DNA from: Sinisalibacter lacisalsi
GTDB taxonomy: Bacteria; Pseudomonadota; Alphaproteobacteria; Rhodobacterales; Rhodobacteraceae
Reading direction: 5' to 3'
DNA length: 64,000 bases
Assembly (NCBI RefSeq): GCF_014640115.1
Contig: NZ_BMGI01000003.1
Span: 248,001-312,000 of the forward strand
Position numbers and translations under genes: made by a program. The notes under the pieces are model-generated. The model was not told the DNA's origin. It worked only from the letters and a program-made list of their open reading frames with translations, and searched no databases. This document shows, piece by piece, positions 57,310 through 64,000 of the stretch; positions within the stretch are counted from its first letter, which is position 1; each line of letters begins with the position of its first letter.

Positions 57310-57483
57310 TCAGGCCGCCTGACGGGTTGGCTTGGCAGAGTTCGCCTGGTCGAAGAAGATTTCGATCTCGGCGCTCGTGATCCTGGGCAGGCGCTGATTG
57401 CGGTCTGTCCGGTTCACGCTTTGGCAAGGCTTGCTGAAGGGCAGAACCTTTGCCGTTTTCTGGAGTGTCATGGTGGCAGCCAT
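57310..57483 (-). CDS. Small protein P3, 57 aa, 'MAATMTLQKTAKVLPF' (array gene 3)
   Basis: This frame encodes 57 residues starting MAATMTLQKTAKVLPFSKP and ending FFDQANSAKPTRQAA. GGGAGACACACC precedes the ATG at 57483. A second ATG (57471) is in frame. The gene lies between the two duplicated pairs. Its start (M-A-[TT]-x-T-L-x-K) and -AA end resemble P5 loosely, and no domain is recognised. A 13-nt palindrome (TCAGGC-C-GCCTGA) spans the stop codon. Confidence 0.5.
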   Translation of the reverse strand: MAATMTLQKTAKVLPFSKPCQSVNRTDRNQRLPRITSAEIEIFFDQANSAKPTRQAA

Positions 57484-57573
57484 GGTGTGTCTCCCGTTGG
57501 TCAGATTTCCGTTCCGATGTGGTCAAAGATGCGTCTCGATTCGGGCGGTATTTGTGCCGAATTGGGGCAGAAA

Positions 57574-57587
57574 AGTGGAATTCCACT
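57574..57587. promoter_or_regulatory. Perfect palindrome AGTGGAATTCCACT upstream of P3
   Basis: This 14-bp perfect palindrome lies 91-104 nt before the P3 start, in the 211-nt gap between P2 and P3. GTGCCGAATT nearby shares GTGCCGA with the dyad at 57250. It is a candidate operator; the binding protein is unknown. Confidence 0.4.
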
Positions 57588-57694
57588 CTTTCGACACCGG
57601 AACGCCTCAGGATGCCCTCCAAACCTTCTCACATGCGGCGCTGGTGAGGCCGGAGCGCGGCGCAAACGGGCCCGCCGTCGGCGCCCCCGAGACC

Positions 57695-57916
57695 TCAGGC
57701 CGCGACCCTGTTGCGCAAGACAAGCACCGGCAGCGGGCGCGTCTCGCGCGGGTCGGGATGGCCGCGGACGGAGCGGAATTCGGGCACGGCCTGGCGCTTC
57801 GGAAAGCTGCCCTCGAAGATCGAGACGACGCCCTCGTCGGTGGCAAAGCGGGCGTTGAGGGCAGCGAGCGCGCCGCGGCGGCGGGCGCGGGCCTTTTCGG
57901 CGAGCGAAGTGGGCAT
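57695..57916 (-). CDS. Small basic protein P2, 'LAEKAR' family (array gene 2)
   Basis: The 73-residue protein begins MPTSLAEKARARRRGALAAL and has EGVVSIFEGSFPKRQAVPEF, then a proline/arginine-rich tail ending VLVLRNRVAA. Its N-terminal 55 residues align with P5. It starts 41 nt after the P1 stop, the same P1-to-P2 order as P4-to-P5, which shows a duplicated gene pair. The Shine-Dalgarno is weak. No known domain was recognised. Confidence 0.65.
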   Translation of the reverse strand: MPTSLAEKARARRRGALAALNARFATDEGVVSIFEGSFPKRQAVPEFRSVRGHPDPRETRPLPVLVLRNRVAA

Positions 57917-57957
57917 GGCGTTGTCTTTCTGTCTTGGTTACGGAAACGGCCGAAAAA

Positions 57958-58149
57958 TCAGGCGATTTCACCCGGCGTGACGACCGCATGGGTTGCAAAG
58001 AACACGCCGTGCGGCGTGCGCCGAGGCATCGCCTTTCCGATCCATGCGGCAAGCTCGATGACGTTGTTGCGCGCGGCGGCTTGCCGGCGCGCGGCGTGGC
58101 GCTTGCGGTTCTCGCGGCGGCTGGTGAAGGCGACGACGTTGGTAGGCAT
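57958..58149 (-). CDS. Small basic protein P1, 'TNVVAF' family (array gene 1)
   Basis: The 63-residue product begins MPTNVVAFTSRRENRKRHAA, has RNNVIELAAWIGKAMPRRTP and ends GVFFATHAVVTPGEIA. It is a clear paralogue of P4 over its full length. AAGGGAG precedes the ATG at 58149. The frame is open further upstream, but the RBS and the match to P4 fix the start here. It leads the array. The function is unknown; the high Arg/Lys content could allow nucleic-acid binding. Confidence 0.65.
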   Translation of the reverse strand: MPTNVVAFTSRRENRKRHAARRQAAARNNVIELAAWIGKAMPRRTPHGVFFATHAVVTPGEIA

Positions 58150-58384
58150 GGCGGACTCCCTTGATGCAGGACGCAGGTTTCGGCCACTGGTGCCGATCAC
58201 GTTGCGGGCGAACAGGATGCCGGTTCTCGGCGGGGGCCTATCGGGCCACTCGGCCTGGCCGTGGCGGCAATCTTTGTTGCCGACCGGTTCAGACTTGCGT
58301 CCGAATCCGGCGCCAAATGCGCTGAATTGCGGCGAAACCATGTCATAATCGAAGAAATTTAACCTGAATTTCGTGACGGTCCCT
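58150..58384. other. Leader/promoter region of the small-protein array
   Basis: This stretch separates the array from the DUF4139 terminator. It holds the CGGCAA-TCTTTG-TTGCCG dyad (58265-58282) and an A+T-rich segment (58340-58380) that probably contains the array promoter, although I cannot assign -35 and -10 boxes with confidence. Confidence 0.4.
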
Positions 58385-58415
58385 AAAAAAAGGCCCGCGC
58401 CAATGGGCGCGGGCC
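58385..58415 (-). terminator. Rho-independent terminator after the DUF4139 gene
   Basis: On the minus strand the perfect 10-bp stem GGCCCGCGCC/GGCGCGGGCC with a CATT loop is followed by seven T residues. It separates the DUF4139 transcript from the small-protein array. Confidence 0.95.
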
Positions 58416-58443
58416 GGGTGAGAATCGCCACCGAGTCGGGGCA

Positions 58444-60078
58444 CTACGGGTTCCAGATCAGCTCCATCCCCTCCGGCCAGTCGAGCGCGATGGAAATCTC
58501 GACCTCCGCCGTTTCGCCCGGCGCAATCGCGAGATCCCAGGCCGAAACGCCGCGTTTGCGGTTGATATCGGTTTCATCCGGCGCAGGATCGGCCACGATC
58601 CGCACCCGCAGCCCTTCCTGCTCGGAGAAGGTGAGCGGGAACAGGGCGCGCACGTCCTGCGCCTCGTCGGTGAGGTTTTCCACCGTGAAGGTCACCAGTT
58701 GGGTGCGCGTGTTGGATTTCGAGATGAAGCCGGTGTCGCCTTCCTCGTTGCGCGCGAAGATCGTCTCGAGCCGGATGCCCTCGATCGGGCCGAACCCCAG
58801 CTCCGCCTCCGCGCCGGCGGGAATCATGTCGAGCCGTTCGCGGCCGACGAGATGGCCGTCGCGCATGATATTGGCCCAGCCGGGCAACATCGGCTCGCCG
58901 GTGCTGTTGGTGAAGCGGGCCACGGTGAAGGCGGTTTCGTCCCACCGCGGCGAGGCGTGCACGGCGGACTCCGCCTCGAGCGTGAGTTGGTCGAGCGCAA
59001 GCTCCGCGGCCTCGTCGGACGCGATGGTCACCGCTTCGGGATAGACATAGGACAGCGCGAGCCCGTCGATTTCCAGCGCGGCGGTTTTCATCTCGGCATC
59101 CGCGAGCATCATCGGTTCCGGCATGATCCCGGCGGATTCCATCCTCGGGGCGGAGGCACGGTCCGAGAAACGCTCTGCCTCCATCGGTTCGACGATGCGC
59201 GCGCGGTCGGGCTCCACCGGCGCGGGCGACACGTCTTCGCCCGGCCGCGCGGTGGAGAGCGTGAGCGCCACGTCATCCCAGATGCGCCCGGTTTCCTGCG
59301 TCACGATCACCTTGCGCGCCACCGCCACCTCGCCCGCCGCGCGGTCGAGATCGAGGTCGTAATCCATTTCCCAATAGGCGCGCGAGGTGAGTTCGGTGAG
59401 TTCCAGCGTCACCGGCCCGGCCTCGGCCAGCGTGACCTCGACCGAAAGCATGTCGGCCACCGCATCCGGCGGCGAGAGCCGTTCGAACGCGGCTTGCGCC
59501 GCGGCGAGATCGGCGCGCAGATCTTCCAGCGCGTCTTCCAGCGGCCTGAGCTTCGCCTTGGCGTCGACAAGGGCGGCCTCGCTCAACCCGGTCTCGTCGC
59601 GCAACCGGTCGGCAAGGGCGAAGAGCGTCTCGGCTTCCATTTCTTCGCCGGGGTCGATCCGCGAAAGAAAGTCGAGCCGGGCCTCGAGGCCACGCAGTTC
59701 CGCGCGCGCGGTCTCTATCTCGTCCTGCTTCATCGCGACGTTTTCGCGCGCGGTCTCCAAGCCGGCCCAGGCTTCGGCCTGCGCCGGGGTGAACAGCGCC
59801 TCCCGGTCGAGGCTGACCTCGCGGCGAAATCCGAGCGTGCCGATCACCACGCCTTCGGAGGTGCGGATGCGGGGCAGGGCGGCGAGGCTGTCGAGCCCGG
59901 AATAGGGCAGGAACACCCGGTGCGTTCCGGCAGGCAGCTCGACCGTGGCGCGCAGGGTGAGTTCGGCCCCGGCCGGATAAACGGTGGCGGCCGCGACCGG
60001 CGCCTGGGTGTAGACATCTTCGGCCAGCGCCGGCACCGCAGCGGCGAGGGCGATCAGCGAGGTGGCGAACATACGCAT
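58444..60078 (-). CDS. DUF4139 / mucoidy-inhibitor-A-like secreted protein
   Basis: The 544-residue protein has a signal peptide (FATSLIALAAAVPALAEDVY), an N-terminal DUF4140-like domain (VYPAGAELTLRATVELPAGT), a coiled coil at about residues 110-200 (MKQDEIETARAELRGLEARL; RPLEDALEDLRADLAAAQAA) and a C-terminal DUF4139 domain (SRAYWEMDYDLDLD onward; GRIWDDVALTLSTARP). The family is linked to mucoidy and envelope functions, with no proven activity. AAAGGATTGCGCC precedes the ATG. Confidence 0.88.
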   Translation of the reverse strand: MRMFATSLIALAAAVPALAEDVYTQAPVAAATVYPAGAELTLRATVELPAGTHRVFLPYSGLDSLAALPRIRTSEGVVIGTLGFRREVSLDREALFTPAQAEAWAGLETARENVAMKQDEIETARAELRGLEARLDFLSRIDPGEEMEAETLFALADRLRDETGLSEAALVDAKAKLRPLEDALEDLRADLAAAQAAFERLSPPDAVADMLSVEVTLAEAGPVTLELTELTSRAYWEMDYDLDLDRAAGEVAVARKVIVTQETGRIWDDVALTLSTARPGEDVSPAPVEPDRARIVEPMEAERFSDRASAPRMESAGIMPEPMMLADAEMKTAALEIDGLALSYVYPEAVTIASDEAAELALDQLTLEAESAVHASPRWDETAFTVARFTNSTGEPMLPGWANIMRDGHLVGRERLDMIPAGAEAELGFGPIEGIRLETIFARNEEGDTGFISKSNTRTQLVTFTVENLTDEAQDVRALFPLTFSEQEGLRVRIVADPAPDETDINRKRGVSAWDLAIAPGETAEVEISIALDWPEGMELIWNP

Positions 60079-60217
60079 GGCGCAATCCTTTCTGCCTGGT
60101 TTGCACTACAAGGCTAAACCGCGATCCCGGTGGAGCAAAGCGCAGAGTCGTCGCACCGGCGGAACCCGGCCCGCAGCGCTTAACGCTTTCTCAAGGTTAA
60201 CCCGGCAGGATCCGGGC

Positions 60218-60691
60218 ATGAGCCAGAGACCTGTCACCATCAACCTGCCGTCCGCCCTGATCCACGATCTGCGCCGCATCGCGGCCGAACGCGACGAGGC
60301 CCCCGGCGACATGATCCGCGCCATGCTTCTGCGCGAGGTGGCCCGCCATGGGCGGACCGGGGTCCGTGATCCCGTCGATGACCCGATCATCGCGCCCTTG
60401 TACCGGCGCCTCGCGGCCGAAGTGGCGGCGGCGACCTCCTGGGCAGACCTGGCGCTGCGCCTTGGCCGACATGGCTACACGCTTGGCCGGTCGGCTGCCG
60501 GCCTCGGGGTGTGCGGGGCGGACGGCGTCCTTTCGTGCGGGATGTCTGAGCTGGGGTTTACCCAGGCCGAGCTCGCGCGCAGGTTCGCCGCGCCGATGCC
60601 GGGGCGGTTCGGGCGCATGACCCGCCTTCGGGTGGGGCCTCCAGCGGGCCAACACGCACCGCCACTGCGGGAGATCGCGCCTGAGCCCTGA
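60218..60691 (+). CDS. Conserved hypothetical protein with ribbon-helix-helix-like N-terminus
   Basis: The 157-residue protein begins MSQRPVTINLPSALIHDLRR, which resembles a CopG-type ribbon-helix-helix segment, and continues with helices. A central motif (WADLALRLGRHGYTLGRSAA) and ELGFTQAELARRFAAPMPGR resemble the tail of relaxase-like proteins in Rhodobacteraceae. No catalytic motif is visible. AGGA precedes the ATG at 60218. It might regulate transcription. Confidence 0.6.
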   Translation: MSQRPVTINLPSALIHDLRRIAAERDEAPGDMIRAMLLREVARHGRTGVRDPVDDPIIAPLYRRLAAEVAAATSWADLALRLGRHGYTLGRSAAGLGVCGADGVLSCGMSELGFTQAELARRFAAPMPGRFGRMTRLRVGPPAGQHAPPLREIAPEP

Positions 60692-60730
60692 AGCCTTTCG
60701 ACGGTGCCGCAAGCCTCGACGAGGCCCGTG

Positions 60731-60769
60731 AAAAAGCAGACGGCCGCCGGGTGGGCGCCCGACGGCCGT
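60731..60769 (-). terminator. Rho-independent-type terminator after asd
   Basis: On the minus strand, stem ACGGCCGTCGGG/CCCGGCGGCCGT (12 bp, one mismatch) with a CGCCCA loop is followed by CTGC and five T residues. It ends the asd transcript, 21 nt after the asd stop. Confidence 0.82.
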
Positions 60770-60790
60770 GCAGCGTCGTTCGGGGAAGGG

Positions 60791-61813
60791 TCAGCCCTTT
60801 TTCAGAACCTCACGGCCGAGAAGCTCGGCGATCTGAACGGCGTTCAGCGCCGCGCCCTTGCGCAGGTTGTCAGAGACGCACCAGAGGTTCAGCCCGTTGT
60901 CGATGGTCGAGTCCTGCCGGATCCGGCTGATGAAGGTGGCGTAGTCGCCGACGCAATCCACCGGGGTGATGTAGCCACCGGGCTCGCGCTTGTCGACGAC
61001 GAGAATGCCCGGCGCCTCGCGCAGGATATCGCGCGCCTCGTCCTCGTCGAGGAAGTCTTCGAACTCGATGTTGATCGCCTCGGCATGGCCGACGAAAACC
61101 GGCACCCGCACACAGGTGGCGGTGAGCTTGATCGCGGGATCGACGATCTTTTTCGTCTCCGCCACCATCTTCCACTCTTCCTTGGTCTGGCCGTCGTCGA
61201 GGAAAACGTCGATATGCGGGATCACGTTGAAGGCGATCTGCTTGGGGTAGACGGTGGGCTCCACTTCCTGGCCGGGCACATACATGCCCTTGGTCTGGTT
61301 CCACAGCTCGTCCATCGCTTCCTTGCCGGAGCCGGACACCGACTGGTAGGTGCTCACCACCACGCGCTTGATCTTGGCGCGGTCGTGCAGCGGCTTGAGC
61401 GCCACCACCATCTGCGCCGTCGAGCAGTTCGGGTTGGCGATGATGTTTTTCTTGGAATAGCCGTGCACCGCCTGCGGGTTCACCTCGGGCACGATCAGGG
61501 GCACGTCGGCGTCGTAGCGGTAGAGCGACGAGTTGTCGATCACCACGCAGCCCGCCTTGGCGGCGATGGGCGCGTATTTCTTCGTGGCGTCCGAGCCGAT
61601 GGCGAACAGCGCCATGTCCCAGCCGGTGAAGTCGAACTGGTCGAGATCCTGGGTGGTGAGCGTCTTGTCGCCGAAGCTGACTTCGGTGCCGAGCGAGCGG
61701 CGGCTGGCCAGCGCGGCGATCTCGTCAACGGGAAACTGGCGCTCGGCCAGAATGTTCAGCATTTCGCGGCCCACGTTGCCCGTGGCGCCCACGACGACGA
61801 CCTTGTAGCCCAT
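60791..61813 (-). CDS. asd: Aspartate-semialdehyde dehydrogenase
   Basis: The 340-residue enzyme reduces aspartyl phosphate to aspartate semialdehyde on the way to lysine, threonine, methionine and diaminopimelate. It has the NADP fold (GYKVVVVGATGNVGREMLNI), the catalytic cysteine in IIANPNCSTAQMVVALKPL and SVSGSGKEAMDEL. AAGGAG precedes the ATG at 61813. Length is usual. Confidence 0.96.
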   Translation of the reverse strand: MGYKVVVVGATGNVGREMLNILAERQFPVDEIAALASRRSLGTEVSFGDKTLTTQDLDQFDFTGWDMALFAIGSDATKKYAPIAAKAGCVVIDNSSLYRYDADVPLIVPEVNPQAVHGYSKKNIIANPNCSTAQMVVALKPLHDRAKIKRVVVSTYQSVSGSGKEAMDELWNQTKGMYVPGQEVEPTVYPKQIAFNVIPHIDVFLDDGQTKEEWKMVAETKKIVDPAIKLTATCVRVPVFVGHAEAINIEFEDFLDEDEARDILREAPGILVVDKREPGGYITPVDCVGDYATFISRIRQDSTIDNGLNLWCVSDNLRKGAALNAVQIAELLGREVLKKG

Positions 61814-62183
61814 GAGGGTCTCCTTTGAATTTGCCTCCAAGCGAGGACGGGGGGTGAGATACCGCAATCCGGCGCGCAGCGAAAGGGGCGTTGATTTGCG
61901 TTGACTCGGCCCCCACATGCTGTGATGAGAGCGCATCGTCCCGGTGGCCGCGTGAGCCACCCGCCGCCAGTCTACCAATGAGCGGCAAGGCACGATGCAA
62001 GAGCGGCGCGGCTCCGAGGAGCGCGCCCAGACAGGTTCCCAATTCACGCGGGGGGTCAACGGGCCAAACGGCGGCGGGGCAGGGGTCCTTCCGCGAGGCT
62101 TGGTCCGCACCTTGAAGTCGCCCGGGCGCATCCTGTGCCCGAGGCCCCCACGTATGCGGCGCCTTCGCCGCCGAAAGAGAAAC
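61814..62183. other. Intergenic region between divergent asd and DEAD-box helicase genes
   Basis: The 370-nt gap must contain both promoters. The helicase mRNA leader ends with a hairpin, GCGGCG-CCTT-CGCCGC (62156-62171), immediately before its ribosome-binding site. No coding sequence with family similarity was found here. Confidence 0.5.
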
Positions 62184-63440
62184 ATGACCACATTCGAAAG
62201 CCTCGGGCTCGACCCGAAACTGCTCGCCGCCGTGAAGGCCGCAGGCTACACCGCCCCCACGCCGATCCAGATCAAGGCGATCCCGCCGGTTCTGGAAGGC
62301 CGTGACGTGATGGGCCTGGCCCAGACCGGCACCGGCAAAACCGCCGCCTTCGGCCTGCCGCTGATCCACCAGCTGATGGGCAACCACGACAAGCGGGCGC
62401 CGAAAACCGCGCGTGCGCTGATCCTCGCGCCCACCCGCGAACTCGTCGGCCAGATCGCCGAAAACCTCGTGCTCTACATCAAGGGCACGCACCTCAAGGT
62501 GACCACCGTGGTGGGCGGGGTATCCATCAACCGCCAGGTGAATGCGCTCGAGAAGGGCACCGACATTCTCGTCGCCACCCCGGGCCGCCTGATCGACCTG
62601 ATGGACCGGGGCGCCGTGCGGCTCGATGCTGCCACCTTCCTCGTGCTCGACGAAGCCGACCACATGCTCGACATGGGTTTCATCCACGCGCTGCGCCGGA
62701 TCGCGCCCAAGCTGGGCACCCCGCGCCAGACCATGCTGTTTTCCGCCACCATGCCGAAAGACATGGAGGAGATCGCCGCCACCTACCTGAACGACCCGAT
62801 CCGGGTTCAGGCCGCGCCCCCGGGCAAGGCCGCCGACAAGATCACCCAGGGGGTGCACTGGGCCAAGGGCAAGGAACACAAGGTTTCGCTCCTCAAAGGC
62901 TACCTCGACGACGCGCCCGAAGGGCTCGCGCTGGTTTTCGCGCGCACCAAGCACGGCGCCGAGCGGCTGATGAAGCACCTCGTGGCCGAGGGCTACGGCG
63001 CGGTCTCGATTCACGGTAACAAGAGCCAGGGCCAGCGCGACCGCGCGCTCAAGGCGTTCCGTGAAGGCACCGCCCGCATCCTCGTGGCCACCGACGTGGC
63101 CGCGCGCGGGATCGACATTCCCGGCGTCAGCCATGTCTACAACTTCGACCTGCCGGAAGTGGCGGAGAACTACGTGCACCGGATCGGCCGCACCGCCCGT
63201 GCCGGGCTGGAAGGCGACGCCATCGCCTTCGTCAGCGGCGAAGAGATCGGGCTCCTGCGCCAGATCGAAAAGACCATGAAGATCGAGATCCCCGTGCTCG
63301 GCGGTGAACGCCCCGTCGAGGTCGACCCGCCGAAGAAGGGCGGGCGCGGCCGTCGTGGCGGGCCGCCGCAGGGTCAGGCCCGGCCGCAGGGGCAGAACGC
63401 GGGGCAGAAGCGCCGCCGCCCGCGCCGCAAGGCGGCCTGA
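62184..63440 (+). CDS. DEAD-box RNA helicase (RhlE-like)
   Basis: The 418-residue helicase begins MTTFESLGLDPKLLAAVKAA and has the Q motif (APTPIQIKAIPPVLEGRD), motif I (AQTGTGKTAAF), DEAD in LVLDEADHMLD, SAT in LFSATMPKD, and motif VI (HRIGRTARAGLEGDAIAF). The C-terminal 40 residues are basic and low in complexity (GGRGRRGGPPQGQARPQGQN), typical of RNA-binding tails in ribosome-assembly or mRNA-decay helicases. The ATG at 62184 follows GAAAGAGAAAC. A strong hairpin precedes it. Confidence 0.94.
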   Translation: MTTFESLGLDPKLLAAVKAAGYTAPTPIQIKAIPPVLEGRDVMGLAQTGTGKTAAFGLPLIHQLMGNHDKRAPKTARALILAPTRELVGQIAENLVLYIKGTHLKVTTVVGGVSINRQVNALEKGTDILVATPGRLIDLMDRGAVRLDAATFLVLDEADHMLDMGFIHALRRIAPKLGTPRQTMLFSATMPKDMEEIAATYLNDPIRVQAAPPGKAADKITQGVHWAKGKEHKVSLLKGYLDDAPEGLALVFARTKHGAERLMKHLVAEGYGAVSIHGNKSQGQRDRALKAFREGTARILVATDVAARGIDIPGVSHVYNFDLPEVAENYVHRIGRTARAGLEGDAIAFVSGEEIGLLRQIEKTMKIEIPVLGGERPVEVDPPKKGGRGRRGGPPQGQARPQGQNAGQKRRRPRRKAA

Positions 63441-63442
63441 GC

Positions 63443-63502
63443 CTCTTCATCCTGGCACAAATACCTCACGGGGGTCCGGGGGTGTGAAACCCCCGGTCCT
63501 GC
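63443..63502 (-). repeat. Dispersed repeat, copy C
   Basis: On the minus strand this reads CCGGGGGTTTCACACCCCCG-type hairpin sequence, then ACCCCCGTGAGGTATTTGTG and CCAGGATGAAG. The last 23 nt (GAGGTATTTGTGCCAGGATG plus AAG) match copy A at 22 of 23 positions. Here it lies just after the helicase gene, with the MFS gene converging. Confidence 0.72.
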
Positions 63503-63504
63503 CC

Positions 63505-64000
63505 TCAATCCAGCCGGTCGCGGCTGAACAGGTAGACGACCAGGCCCATCAGCACCGGCAGGCCGAAGAACAGGAACAGGGCGCGATACGCGGTCACCGG
63601 ATCGCTGCCCGCTTCCTTCGCCGCCTCGAAAACCCAGCCCGACGAAAACTGGAACAATCCGACGCCGCCGATCCCGAACAGGTTCATCAGCGAGACGCCG
63701 CGTCCGGTGAGATGGGCCGGGAAGAAGGCCCGCGCATGTGCCATCATCAGCGGGAACGAGGCGCCGAACAGCCCGGCGCTGGCCAGGAGCATCGTGACGG
63801 CCCAGACCCCGCTTGAGGGGAAGGCCCAGAGCGCGAGCACGGAAAGGCCGGAGGCGAGGTTGCCGAAGAAGATCACCCATTTGCGGGTGCCGAAGACACG
63901 GTCGAGCGGGCCATAGGCGAAATTGCCGATGATCATCGCGATGCCCATGGCGAGGGTCACCAGCCCGATGCCGGATGTGTTCATGCCGAAGACGTCCGAA
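63505..64000 (-). CDS. MFS transporter, 3' part (5' end outside window)
   Basis: The 159 residues read from an internal ATG show six membrane helices of the C-terminal half of an MFS carrier (ALAMGIAMIIGNFAYGPLDR-like LAMGIAMIIGNFAYG; motif GPLDRVFGTRKWVIFFGNLA; LLASAGLFGASFPLMMAHAR). The frame stays open to the window edge (SDVFG before the ATG), so the N-terminal half lies outside. The substrate is unknown. It ends 64 nt after the helicase gene, with the repeat between. Confidence 0.82.
   Translation of the reverse strand, partial: SDVFGMNTSGIGLVTLAMGIAMIIGNFAYGPLDRVFGTRKWVIFFGNLASGLSVLALWAFPSSGVWAVTMLLASAGLFGASFPLMMAHARAFFPAHLTGRGVSLMNLFGIGGVGLFQFSSGWVFEAAKEAGSDPVTAYRALFLFFGLPVLMGLVVYLFSRDRLD

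Noticed and set aside
58150-58431. Extension of small protein P1 upstream in the same frame
   Set aside because: AAGGGAG precedes the ATG at 58149, and the paralogue P4 begins at the same position.

Overview
This is a 64-kb chromosomal window, high in G+C, from an alphaproteobacterium that is most likely a marine member of the Rhodobacteraceae (Roseobacter group). The evidence is the gene content: an Mcl1-type malyl-CoA lyase, ETF-ubiquinone oxidoreductase, a DmdC-like acyl-CoA dehydrogenase, a DgcN/DgcA pair, DUF1244, DUF6173 and DUF6478 proteins, an Irr-type iron box before mbfA, and a dispersed 'GAGGTATTT...CCAGGATGAAG' repeat. The window is gene-dense and mostly core genome. I see no rRNA, tRNA, CRISPR array, insertion sequence, integrase or replication origin. 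The first gene (an ABC ATPase) is cut at its 5' end, and the last (an MFS transporter) is cut at the right edge.

Layout. 1-1.8 kb: MacB-type ABC exporter. 1.8-5.2 kb, minus strand: accA, a UGT-type glycosyltransferase and mcl1 (ethylmalonyl-CoA pathway). 5.4-9 kb, plus strand: a D-amino-acid cluster dgcN-dgcA-GST-dat. 9.1-16.8 kb: an OmpA-like protein with an HHH-domain protein, a DODA-type dioxygenase, DUF1244 plus N-formylglutamate amidohydrolase, pyruvate kinase, a membrane protein and greA. 17-25 kb: ETF-QO, TPR-ispE, a 757-bp unexplained gap, accD-folC and a CPBP protease. 25.4-34.7 kb: Rhodobacteraceae-specific small genes, a FadH-like flavoenzyme with a LysR regulator, an APH-like/P-loop kinase fusion, a second OmpA protein, a GNAT protein and a CinA-type protein. 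34.8-40.1 kb: type I secretion ABC and adaptor genes without a substrate, then PBP1A. 40.4-42.1 kb: glnK-amtB. 42.3-50.7 kb: sseA with aspartate aminotransferase, MFS, DUF188 and AEC genes, mbfA, a NYN-domain gene, a chagasin-like inhibitor, cytochrome c' and a YqcI/YcgG protein. 50.7-54 kb: acyl-CoA dehydrogenase, MBL hydrolase and DUF6173 in overlapping succession. 54-56.7 kb: Sua5, acyltransferase and CdsA. 56.7-58.2 kb: an array of five small basic proteins containing a duplicated two-gene module. 58.4-64 kb: DUF4139 protein, a small hypothetical, asd, a DEAD-box helicase and a partial MFS gene.

Several neighbours fit together functionally. dgcN, dgcA and a D-amino-acid transaminase would feed D-glutamate and other D-amino acids into central metabolism. 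Aspartate aminotransferase can make 3-mercaptopyruvate, the substrate of the SseA encoded directly upstream. Phospholipid genes (plsC-like, cdsA) are translationally coupled. glnK-amtB has a candidate NtrC site, and mbfA has a perfect TTTAGAA-N3-TTCTAAA box. The least explained loci are the small-protein array at 56.7-58.2 kb and the 21.4-22.2 kb gap.
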